From Chloroflexota bacterium (GTDB taxonomy: Bacteria > Chloroflexota > Anaerolineae > Aggregatilineales > Aggregatilineaceae): a stretch of DNA of 39,781 nt. The notes under the pieces are model-generated. The model made no database searches, had not been told where the DNA came from, and saw only the letters and a list, made by a program, of their open reading frames with translations. Shown piece by piece: positions 31,781 through 38,928 of this stretch (positions are counted from its first letter, which is position 1; every line of letters starts with the position of its first letter). The position numbers and the translations under genes are program-made. The DNA lies in contig JAAYCM010000029.1 of NCBI GenBank assembly GCA_012729765.1, forward strand, positions 1-39,781, written 5' to 3'.

Positions 31781-32905
31781 ATGGAAAAAATTCTTGCGGC
31801 CCAACTGGCCAAAATCCTGACCGAATATTCCGCGCCGGTCCAGCCCGGCCACTACGTGACGATCATCGGCAACGGTTCGACGTGCAGCCCGCTGATCGAG
31901 ACGCTGGTCGAAGCGGTGCTGCAGCGAGGCGGCTTCCCGAACGTGCAGGCCCAAAGCCTGATCTCGTCCGATTATACCGACCATTTCGAGATGTTCATGC
32001 GCCTGGCCGGGCCAGAACAGCTCGACACGCTCGACTCGACCATCATGCACTGGGTCGATGCGTCCGACGTGCTGTTCTTCATCAAGGCTCCGGCCAACAC
32101 CAAAGCGCTCTCGGCCATCGATCCGCAGCGCGTCAGCCGCTTCCGGCGCACGATGCAGCCGATGTCCAACCGCTACCTGGGCCGTTACGACGCCGGTGAG
32201 CTGAAGTGGGTCGTCACCGCGTGGCCGACTCCCGCCCTGGCCCAGACCGCCGAAATGGGCCTGATCGATTACCGCGAGTTCGTCGCCAAAGCCTGCGGGC
32301 TGGATCAACCCGACCCGGTCGCCTACTGGCAGGAATTCCGCGCCATGCAGGAACGGCTCGTGAACTGGCTGGCGGGCAAGCGGCACGCCGAAGTGCGCGG
32401 CCCCGGCATCGAAATGTCGTTCGACTTCGACGGGCGGCCCTGGATTAGCTGTCATGGCTCGCAGAACTTCCCCGACGGCGAAATCTTCACCAGCCCGGTC
32501 GAGGACTCGGTCAACGGCACGGTACACTTCAACTTCCCATCGGTCTATCTCGGCTACGAGGTCGATGGCGTGCGGCTGCGCTTCGAGAACGGTGTGGCGG
32601 TCGAGGCGTCCGGCGTGAAGAACGAGGACTACCTGCTCGCGCAGCTCAACACCGATCCCGGCGCGCGCCGCCTGGGCGAGTTCGCCATCGGCACCAACAA
32701 CGGCGTGCAGCAGATCACGCGCAGCATCCTGTTCGACGAGAAGATCGGCGGCTCGATCCATATGGCGCTGGGCCGCAGCTACGGCGAGTCGAAGGGCGTG
32801 AACGAGAGCGCGATCCACTGGGATATGGTTCACAGCATGAAGGACAGCGGCGAGATCATCGTGGATGGCGAGTTGTTCTACCGCGCCGGGGAATTCATGG
32901 TCTAG
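31781..32905 (+). CDS. M29 aminopeptidase, paralog 2
   Basis: 374 aa. Same family as 30599-31708, with all ligands kept: FPDGEIFTSP, LGEFAIGTN, GGSIHMALG and SAIHWDMVHSM. The N-terminal half is more diverged (the segment around 40-70 differs and is a few residues longer), suggesting a different substrate or partner. Several stretches are identical to paralog 1 at the DNA level, for example around 32737-32778. GGAAAGG precedes the ATG. It ends before a strong terminator. It lies close behind paralog 1, so read-through is possible. Confidence 0.92.
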   Translation: MEKILAAQLAKILTEYSAPVQPGHYVTIIGNGSTCSPLIETLVEAVLQRGGFPNVQAQSLISSDYTDHFEMFMRLAGPEQLDTLDSTIMHWVDASDVLFFIKAPANTKALSAIDPQRVSRFRRTMQPMSNRYLGRYDAGELKWVVTAWPTPALAQTAEMGLIDYREFVAKACGLDQPDPVAYWQEFRAMQERLVNWLAGKRHAEVRGPGIEMSFDFDGRPWISCHGSQNFPDGEIFTSPVEDSVNGTVHFNFPSVYLGYEVDGVRLRFENGVAVEASGVKNEDYLLAQLNTDPGARRLGEFAIGTNNGVQQITRSILFDEKIGGSIHMALGRSYGESKGVNESAIHWDMVHSMKDSGEIIVDGELFYRAGEFMV

Positions 32906-32932
32906 CCGCACGTTTCAAGACAGACCAACCAG

Positions 32933-32962
32933 GGGGCGTAGAACGATACGCCCCGTTTTTTT
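32933..32962 (+). terminator. Strong intrinsic terminator after M29 paralog 2
   Basis: GGGGCGTA, 6-nt loop, TACGCCCC, one G, then seven T. It separates paralog 3 from the first two. The gap 32963-33095 is AT-rich and should hold a promoter, though no good -35/-10 pair stands out (TTGATT at 33028 has no well-spaced -10). Confidence 0.9.
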
Positions 32963-33095
32963 GTCCACGCACCTTAGCGCTTCTTCAAGATTCTAAACTC
33001 GAATATCAGTAATGTTCAACATAGAGCTTGATTTTTTCAATAAACTCTATTAGTCTTTTAATCAGGTGATATTTTCCTGCAAGGAGCAGCATATC

Positions 33096-34199
33096 GTGAC
33101 GTACGATTTTGCCCCAAAGCTGGCACAGGTTTTGACCGAGTACTGCCGCCCGGTGGGCGAGGGCGACTACGTGGTGATCATGAGCAGCCCCACCGCCGCC
33201 CCCCTAATCGAAGCACTCTATGAGGCCGTGCTGCGGCGCGGCGGTAATCCAACCCTGCAACTGAGCCTGCCCGGCCTGAACGAGATCGCGCTGAAGCACG
33301 CCAGCGACGCGCAGTTCGATTTCGTCGATCCGGCGGTGATGGTCCAGTTCGACCGGGCCGATGTCCTTTACAGCATCCGCGCGCCCACCAATACCAAGGC
33401 CTTCGCCAGTATCGATCCCACGCGCCTCGCGCGCGCCCAGCAGGGCCAGCGCCCGATCATGGAGCGCTATTTCGAGCGCGTGGCCGACGACTCGATCCGG
33501 TGGAACATCACCGCCTGGCCGACTCAGGCCGCCGCGCAGGACGCCGAAATGGGCTTTCGGGATTACACCGAGTTCGTCTACCGCGCCTGCGGGCTGGACC
33601 AGCCGGACCCGGTCGCCTACTGGGTCGCGTTCCGCGAGCGGCAGGACCGGCTGATCCGCTGGCTGGCAGGCAAACAGCACGCCGAGGTGCGCGGCCTCGG
33701 CATCGAGCTGTCGTTCGACTTCGGCGGGCGCATCTGGATGAACAGTCACGGCGTGCGCAACTTCCCCGACGGTGAAATCTTCACCTGCCCGATCGAGGAC
33801 TCGGTCAACGGCTCCGTCGAGTTCAACCTGCCCTCGGTCTACGGCGGACGCGAGATCAACGGCGTGCGGCTGGTGTTCCGCGATGGCCTGGTGGTTGAGG
33901 CCAGCGCGCAGAAAGGCGAGGATTACCTGTTCAGCCAGCTCGATCTGGACGCGGGCGCGCGCCGCCTGGGCGAGTTCGCCATCGGCACGAACAACGGGAT
34001 CGACCGCTTCACGCGCGAAATCCTGTTCGATGAAAAGATGGGCGGCACGGTCCATATGGCGCTGGGCCAGAACGCGAGCGGACCGGGCGGCACCAACCAG
34101 AGCGCGATCCACTGGGACATGGTCCACAGCATGAAGGACGGTGGCGAGATCATGGTAGATGGCGAGCTGTTCTACCGTGCCGGGGAGTTCATGGTTTAG
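33096..34199 (+). CDS. M29 aminopeptidase, paralog 3
   Basis: 367 aa from a GTG at 33096, which has AAGGAG at 9 nt and aligns with the start of paralog 1 (MTYDFAPKLAQ against MYEDFAPKLAR); an ATG ten codons upstream adds a segment absent from the paralog. The metal ligands are intact (FPDGEIFT, LGEFAIGTN, GGTVHMALG, SAIHWDMVHSM). The loop between the last two motifs is Gly-rich and differs from the other two copies. It is closer overall to paralog 1 than to paralog 2. It is separately transcribed, to judge from the terminator before it. Repeat copy G follows. Confidence 0.92.
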   Translation: MTYDFAPKLAQVLTEYCRPVGEGDYVVIMSSPTAAPLIEALYEAVLRRGGNPTLQLSLPGLNEIALKHASDAQFDFVDPAVMVQFDRADVLYSIRAPTNTKAFASIDPTRLARAQQGQRPIMERYFERVADDSIRWNITAWPTQAAAQDAEMGFRDYTEFVYRACGLDQPDPVAYWVAFRERQDRLIRWLAGKQHAEVRGLGIELSFDFGGRIWMNSHGVRNFPDGEIFTCPIEDSVNGSVEFNLPSVYGGREINGVRLVFRDGLVVEASAQKGEDYLFSQLDLDAGARRLGEFAIGTNNGIDRFTREILFDEKMGGTVHMALGQNASGPGGTNQSAIHWDMVHSMKDGGEIMVDGELFYRAGEFMV

Positions 34200-34218
34200 A
34201 GCGTGTTAGGCACGTTTA

Positions 34219-34327
34219 CCCCCCCATCCCCCAGCCCCTTCCCCCACGCTGTCGCGGAGGGAAGGGGAGAACAGCGCTGGCTTTGAAGTCCTTCCCACCT
34301 TGTGGGGGAAGGATTTAGGATGGGGGG
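34219..34327 (+). repeat. C-rich dispersed element, copy G
   Basis: Near-full copy with a CCCCCCCATCCCCCAG start, CCCCTTCCC/GGGAAGGGG hairpin, CCTTCCCACC/GGGGGAAGG hairpin and a GGATTTAGGATGGGGGG end. It shares the flank GAGCGTGTTAGGCACGTTTA with copy F. It lies between the third aminopeptidase and a leftward terminator. Confidence 0.9.
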
Positions 34328-34332
34328 TTAGA

Positions 34333-34366
34333 AAGCAAAACGGGGCACATCGTGGGATGCGCCCCG
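34333..34366 (-). terminator. Terminator of the SH3/propeller gene
   Basis: On the minus strand: CGGGGC-G-CATC, 4-nt loop, GATG-T-GCCCCG, then TTTTGCTT. It lies just past the stop at 34400. Confidence 0.75.
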
Positions 34367-34399
34367 CTGCGAATCACCGCGTGTAAACCGGAACCGCAC

Positions 34400-36157
34400 C
34401 TACGGCAGGTCGATAACGCACCGCCCGGCGGCAGAATCGCAGGTGGTGAGCGGGCTGCCCTGGTACAGCACGTCGAAGGTCGGGCCGGTCCAGAAGACCA
34501 GGTCCGTGTCCGACACCCACGCCTGGCGCGACGTGCCGCACTCCGGCGGGATCGGCTGGACGCCCACTTCGAAGCTCCACAGCATCAAACACCCACCCGA
34601 CACGAAATTATTCAGCGGCGACGACAGGGAACTGGTGTTCCAGATCGAGGTGGGCACGGTGCGATCCGCGCCGGTGAAGCTCAGCGGCACCAGGTTGACC
34701 GGCTCGCCGGAGACATTGATCAGCGCGAAAACGGGCGTCCCGGCGTCGTAGATCAGCAGCAGGTCTTCCGCCCCCGGATGCTCGCTTGGAATCTGGCCGG
34801 CAGCCGGCAGCAGCTCCGAGCGCGGCGACCAGACCGGGGCGATCTCGCGCGCGAGGCTGTCGGTCAGGTTGATCAGCCCGGCCCCGCTGGGGCGCAGCAG
34901 GTAGATGTCATAGTTGCCGGTGCGATTCGAGGCGAAGGCCAGCCGCTCGCCGTCCGGCGACCAAGTGGGGCGCTGCACCGACTGGCCATCGACGGTGTAC
35001 TGGAACAGGTCGGTGCCATCGACGCGCACACTGAACAGCTCGGTGGCGGATGGGGCGGCCAGCGATTCGCCCACGAACGCGATACGAGTGCTGTCGGGGC
35101 TGAAGGTTGGCGCGGACTCGCTGCCGGGCATGTCCGTCAACTGCCGCAGGTCCGAGCCATCAGCGTTCATCACAAACAGGTCGAGCGTGACGTCTTCGCC
35201 CGAACTGCGCGACGAGAGGAAGGCGATCAGCGCGCCGTCCGGCGACCAGATCGGGTCCTGATCGATGCCGGGGCTGGTGGTCAGGCGCACAGGGTTCGAG
35301 CCGTCGGCGTTCATCACATAGATTTCCGAGTCGCCATCGCGATCCGAAACAAACACGATCTGCCGCCCGTCCGGCGACCAGGCCGGAGACAGATCGAGCG
35401 CGGTATTATCCGTCAGGCGCACCACGTTCGAGCCGTCGGCATTCATGACGTAAATTTCGGGGTTGCCGTCGCGGTCGGAGACAAACGCGATCCGCGTGCT
35501 GTCCGGCGACCAGGCCAGCATCGAGTTCGTGCCGGTGACAGAAGTCGTGACCTGGACCGTGTTCTGCCCGTCGATCCCGGCGAGGTAGATTTCGCGGCCA
35601 TCGGTGAAGGCCACGTGCTGCCCATCCGGCGACCAGACCGGCGCGGTTTCCAGGGTGGTGGTATAGCTCAGGCGGGTCGCGCCCTGGCCGTTGGCGGCCA
35701 TCGCGTACACTTCGACATTGTTATCGCGATCGGTCAGATAGGCGAGACTGCCCTCTTCCGGCTCCGGCAGAATACCGCGCCCCAGTTCCGCGCCCTGAGC
35801 CGGCCAGGGTTCCAGGAAGTAATCGCCGCCCGTCCCCTCGACCGTCCAGCCGGTCTGGCCGTTCCAGCGCCGGACCTGCCACCAGTTGAAGTCCGAGGCG
35901 CACTGCGGGCCGGAGACGACGGTCATGATCTCGCCTTCGGGCATCACGCCCAACACGGTCGCGTCTGGGCTGGCGCTGGCCCGCAGATTGTTGCCGACCC
36001 CGCTGCCGACCGTAACGCGGGCCATCTCACCGGCGGTCAGGCGCGACAGCGGCGCATTCCCGCACGCGCCCTGTGCCAGCACGGGAGGATTGACTCCCGG
36101 CGCGAGGGCCAGCACGACCAGGGCCACAATGGACAAGCCGAACAATATTCGCTGCAT
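34400..36157 (-). CDS. Secreted SH3-domain plus TolB-like beta-propeller protein
   Basis: 585 aa. Signal peptide (MQRILFGLSIVALVVLALAP), then a bacterial SH3-type domain (about 38-108, NLRASASPDATVLG and WWQVRRWNGQTGW), then at least six PD40/TolB-like blades (about 135-440) with repeated WSPDG and EIYVMNADGSN motifs, and a C-terminal domain (450-585) with four or more Cys. The layout suggests binding to cell wall (SH3) with a protein-interaction propeller outside the membrane. The ATG at 36157 has AGGAGAG at 6 nt; an earlier ATG at 36181 has none. It is divergent from 36360-37001. Confidence 0.87.
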   Translation of the reverse strand: MQRILFGLSIVALVVLALAPGVNPPVLAQGACGNAPLSRLTAGEMARVTVGSGVGNNLRASASPDATVLGVMPEGEIMTVVSGPQCASDFNWWQVRRWNGQTGWTVEGTGGDYFLEPWPAQGAELGRGILPEPEEGSLAYLTDRDNNVEVYAMAANGQGATRLSYTTTLETAPVWSPDGQHVAFTDGREIYLAGIDGQNTVQVTTSVTGTNSMLAWSPDSTRIAFVSDRDGNPEIYVMNADGSNVVRLTDNTALDLSPAWSPDGRQIVFVSDRDGDSEIYVMNADGSNPVRLTTSPGIDQDPIWSPDGALIAFLSSRSSGEDVTLDLFVMNADGSDLRQLTDMPGSESAPTFSPDSTRIAFVGESLAAPSATELFSVRVDGTDLFQYTVDGQSVQRPTWSPDGERLAFASNRTGNYDIYLLRPSGAGLINLTDSLAREIAPVWSPRSELLPAAGQIPSEHPGAEDLLLIYDAGTPVFALINVSGEPVNLVPLSFTGADRTVPTSIWNTSSLSSPLNNFVSGGCLMLWSFEVGVQPIPPECGTSRQAWVSDTDLVFWTGPTFDVLYQGSPLTTCDSAAGRCVIDLP

Positions 36158-36359
36158 GGTGACTCTCCTGCGGTAGAACATGTAGGGGATAAATTTGACT
36201 TTCGTTTAAAAATTGTATGCGAGACCGGCGCGCGCGTCTATGGTCTGGCCCGCAAGCGCCGGGCAGACGTGGTGCAGCAGGTGGCTGAGCGCCGCGATAG
36301 CCCACCCGCCCGCGCTGTGGTATAAACGAGCGCCGACCGGCAGGCAGCAGGATAACAGG

Positions 36360-37001
36360 ATGGCAGAGCCGCAGAGCATCGCCTACTACAAGAAATATGT
36401 CGCGGATATGGGCCTGGAGCGGGCCGAGGTGTTCCAGGCGGTCCGGCAGTGGGCGGATGTCGCGGCGGTGTTGTATCCCGGCTGCTTCATCCACGTCACG
36501 CCGTCGTTCAGCTTTCAGCACGTCGTCTATGTCGATTACAACGATCTGGCGCGGCAGTTCTTCGCCGATGCGCCGGGCGTGACGCGCTTTGTCACCGGGC
36601 GCAAACAGTACAGGCAGCCGCCCTATATCCGCTTCATCGCGCAGGACTACACCACGCCCCTGCCCCTGCGCGCCGGATCGTTCGACCTGCTGCTCGCGCT
36701 CTATGCCGGGGGAATCCCCCAGGCGTGCCGGGACTATCTCAGGCCGGGCGGTCTGCTGCTGAGCAACAACCACCACGACGACGCCGGATGGGCCGCGCGC
36801 AGCGAAGCATATGAACTGGCGGCGGTCATCCACCACAAGGGCAGCGCGTGCCGGATCGAGGAAACCGGGCTGGATGGCTATTTCGTTCCCAAAACGGCAG
36901 CCCGTCGCCGCGCGGGCAGTGGGCAGACTCCCTATCCGGAATACACCCGCCGCGCGGATTACTACCTCTTACGCAAAACACGCCCCAGGCCGGAGCAGTA
37001 A
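36360..37001 (+). CDS. Methyltransferase-like protein
   Basis: 213 aa, soluble. The central part reads like a Rossmann-type SAM methyltransferase: a VVYVDYND strand-acid pair near 61 (post-II-like), FIAQDYTTPLPLRAGSFDLLLALYAG near 91-117 and a YLRPGGLLLSNN strand near 126. The expected glycine-rich motif I is replaced by YPGCFIHVTPSFSF near 38-52, so SAM binding is doubtful or unusual. The ATG follows AGGATAACAGG closely. It stands alone, convergent with the small membrane-protein operon. The fold assignment is an inference; activity is unknown. Confidence 0.72.
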   Translation: MAEPQSIAYYKKYVADMGLERAEVFQAVRQWADVAAVLYPGCFIHVTPSFSFQHVVYVDYNDLARQFFADAPGVTRFVTGRKQYRQPPYIRFIAQDYTTPLPLRAGSFDLLLALYAGGIPQACRDYLRPGGLLLSNNHHDDAGWAARSEAYELAAVIHHKGSACRIEETGLDGYFVPKTAARRRAGSGQTPYPEYTRRADYYLLRKTRPRPEQ

Positions 37002-37002
37002 A

Positions 37003-37024
37003 CGCCAGCCGGAGTGGGCTGGCG
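37003..37024. terminator. Hairpin between convergent genes
   Basis: CGCCAGCC, 6-nt loop, GGCTGGCG (8-bp perfect arms) directly after the TAA at 36999-37001. No T-run; it could work as a weak bidirectional terminator. Confidence 0.4.
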
Positions 37025-37059
37025 CTCTGATCCCACAGGCTGATCAGCGTGGCGGCAGA

Positions 37060-37266
37060 TCAGGCGACCGGCTGGCGCGGCCCGCGCATAAAGCCGAGAT
37101 AGGCCCCGACGAGCACCAGCACCACGCCCGCGACGACGGCGATGATCTGGTACGTCCCGAACGTGCTCTCGGTCTGGCCCAGGCCGATCGTGTCGGCCAG
37201 CAGCCCGATCAGGATGGCGATGATACCGGCAGCGATAATGAGATAGGCGATTCGTCTGTCCAACAT
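37060..37266 (-). CDS. Small two-helix membrane protein (third of operon)
   Basis: 68 aa. Two hydrophobic helices (about 6-26 and 38-59) joined by a short Gly/Thr loop, with a basic tail. The ATG at 37266 has AGGAG at about 10 nt; a longer frame to 37323 lacks a ribosome site. It is similar in size, helix placement and loop (IGLGQTESTFGTYQIIAVVAG) to the middle gene of this operon (IGTEGFGVAQIIGIILG), so the two look paralogous. Function unknown. Confidence 0.68.
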   Translation of the reverse strand: MLDRRIAYLIIAAGIIAILIGLLADTIGLGQTESTFGTYQIIAVVAGVVLVLVGAYLGFMRGPRQPVA

Positions 37267-37353
37267 AGGTTTGTTTCTCCTGCCAACCTGAGCTTGCCGG
37301 ACGATGGAGAATCCTCGCAGCATGACCGGACACTAGCTGCCGGTCGCGGACGA

Positions 37354-37551
37354 TCAGACGGGCGGCCCGCCGCGCTGCAAGCGGCTCAGGGCCATCCACC
37401 CGGCAACGATCAAGACAATGCCCAGGATGATGCCGATGATCTGAGCGACGCCAAAGCCTTCCGTGCCGATTCCTGCCACATCGATCAGCACGGACGCCAG
37501 CGCGAGCGCCGCCCCCAGAACCATCATCCCAACGGCCATCGGACGATTCAT
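37354..37551 (-). CDS. Small two-helix membrane protein (second of operon)
   Basis: 65 aa. Two hydrophobic helices (about 4-23 and 33-53) around a loop containing GIGTEGFGVAQ, with a basic C-terminus. The ATG at 37551 follows AAAGGGGG. It resembles the downstream small protein at 37060-37266, suggesting a tandem duplication. Small size and two helices fit a membrane accessory or stress-type protein. No family is recognised with confidence. Confidence 0.68.
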   Translation of the reverse strand: MNRPMAVGMMVLGAALALASVLIDVAGIGTEGFGVAQIIGIILGIVLIVAGWMALSRLQRGGPPV

Positions 37552-37579
37552 GATAACTGCCCCCTTTCTGGCCGGGCCA

Positions 37580-37798
37580 CTAGTCGAGATGGCGCGGTTT
37601 GAGATAAACCACCATCCCGGCCACCAGCGCACCCAGCACGATCACCGCGATCTCTTTGGCACATATATAACCATACGGCACCCCGGCCACTTCGAGCGCG
37701 ACCGGCAGCAGCGCCACCACGATCGCCATCAGGATCAGCGTCGCGGCGAGCGCCTGTGGAAACGAGAGATGATCCGGACCCTGCGCGCGGCCTGACAT
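37580..37798 (-). CDS. Small two-helix membrane protein (first of operon)
   Basis: 72 aa. Polar N-terminus, helix 1 (about 16-36), loop with GVPYGYICAKE, helix 2 (about 47-65), basic end KPRHLD. AGAAAGGGG precedes the ATG at 8 nt. It is not clearly related to the other two small proteins, although its size and topology are alike. It is the first gene of a leftward three-gene group, 28 nt before the next. Divergent from the ABC exporter operon. Confidence 0.68.
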   Translation of the reverse strand: MSGRAQGPDHLSFPQALAATLILMAIVVALLPVALEVAGVPYGYICAKEIAVIVLGALVAGMVVYLKPRHLD

Positions 37799-37926
37799 CG
37801 TTCGCCCCTTTCTCCACGCTCAAGTTTTATCTTATCACGGTTTGTACAGTCCAGATGCAACCTTTCGCGGTACTGTGCGTATTCTGGTATGGGATCAGCC
37901 TCGGATCATGCCTCCGGAAATGGCCC

Positions 37927-37957
37927 TTGACTCTCCCGCGGGGGAACACCTTATACT
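37927..37957 (+). promoter_or_regulatory. 19-bp-spacer promoter with dyad, MerR-family type
   Basis: TTGACT (37927-37932), 19-bp spacer, TATACT (37952-37957). The spacer contains TCTCCC-GC-GGGGGA, an imperfect dyad centred between the boxes. An over-long 19-bp spacer with a central dyad is the hallmark of promoters that MerR-family activators (BmrR/Mta/TipA type) untwist. The downstream genes encode an ABC-2 exporter. Confidence 0.6.
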
Positions 37958-37996
37958 CAGCCGATGGTACATAAGGGAATGTAGGGGAAAGTGTCT

Positions 37997-38911
37997 ATGC
38001 CAGCAATCGAAGTATCTGATCTGCGTAAGATTTATCATGGCGTGCCCGCCGTCGATAACATCAGTTTCGAGGTGCACGAGGGCGAGGTCTTTGGGCTGCT
38101 CGGCCCCAACGGCGCGGGCAAAACTACTACGGTCGAATGTATCGAAGGGCTGCGCGTGCCGGACGGCGGCAAGATCACCGTGTTGGGCCACGAGCACCTG
38201 AACAACGGCAACGGGATCAAGGAGCGAATCGGCATCCAGCTCCAGACCACCGGGCTGTACCCGCTGCTCACCGTCACCGAGCTGCTGACCCTCTTCGGCT
38301 CGTTCTACCAGCGCGCCCTGCCCCCCGACAAGCTGATCGAGCTGGTCAGCCTGGAAGACAAGCGCAGCACGCGCAGCAAGAATCTTTCCGGGGGGCAGAT
38401 GCAGCGGCTCTCGCTGGCCCTGTCGCTGGTCAACGACCCGGAGCTGATCTTTCTCGACGAGCCGACGACCGGGCTGGACCCGCAGTCGCGCCGCCAGATC
38501 TGGAACATCGTCAAAGACCTGAAGCAGCAGGGCAAGACGATCATGCTCACCACGCACTACATGGAAGAGGCCCAGACGCTCTGCGACCGCGTGGCCGTGA
38601 TGGATGCCGGCACGATCATCGCGCTCGATACGCCGTCGCGCCTGATCGAGACGCATTTCGAAACGACCGCGATCGAGTTTGAGGACCGTAACAGCGCCCC
38701 GCTGGACGTACTCGAAGCGCTGCCGGGTGTCACGCAGGCCAGCCGCGATGGCGGCCTGGTGACGATCTATACGCTCAACACGCCGCAGACGATGGAAGGG
38801 CTGCTCGAGGTCGCGCGTTCCGGCCAACTTCATTTCAGCGATCTGCGCGTGCGCAGCGCCTCGCTCGAAGACGTGTTTCTCAAGCTTACAGGCCGCCGCA
38901 TCCGCGACTGA
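37997..38911 (+). CDS. ABC-2 type exporter ATP-binding protein
   Basis: 304 aa, typical for the DrrA/YadG-like class. Walker A GPNGAGKTT (near 37-45), signature LSGGQMQR (near 131), Walker B LIFLDEP and the H-loop LTTHY are intact. A C-terminal domain of about 80 residues follows, as in drug and polysaccharide exporter ATPases. It powers export by the membrane protein encoded next. The ATG at 37997 has GGGGA about 8 nt upstream; a GTG two codons earlier is too close. The gene is preceded by a MerR-type promoter and followed 17 nt later by the permease gene. Confidence 0.95.
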   Translation: MPAIEVSDLRKIYHGVPAVDNISFEVHEGEVFGLLGPNGAGKTTTVECIEGLRVPDGGKITVLGHEHLNNGNGIKERIGIQLQTTGLYPLLTVTELLTLFGSFYQRALPPDKLIELVSLEDKRSTRSKNLSGGQMQRLSLALSLVNDPELIFLDEPTTGLDPQSRRQIWNIVKDLKQQGKTIMLTTHYMEEAQTLCDRVAVMDAGTIIALDTPSRLIETHFETTAIEFEDRNSAPLDVLEALPGVTQASRDGGLVTIYTLNTPQTMEGLLEVARSGQLHFSDLRVRSASLEDVFLKLTGRRIRD

Positions 38912-38928
38912 TAGAAGGAGCCGAACCC

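Noticed and set aside
30647..32911. Long minus-strand frame spanning two aminopeptidase genes
   Set aside because: Antisense to two intact M29 genes and crossing the hairpin between them; the internal repeat in its sequence only mirrors the paralogy of the real genes.
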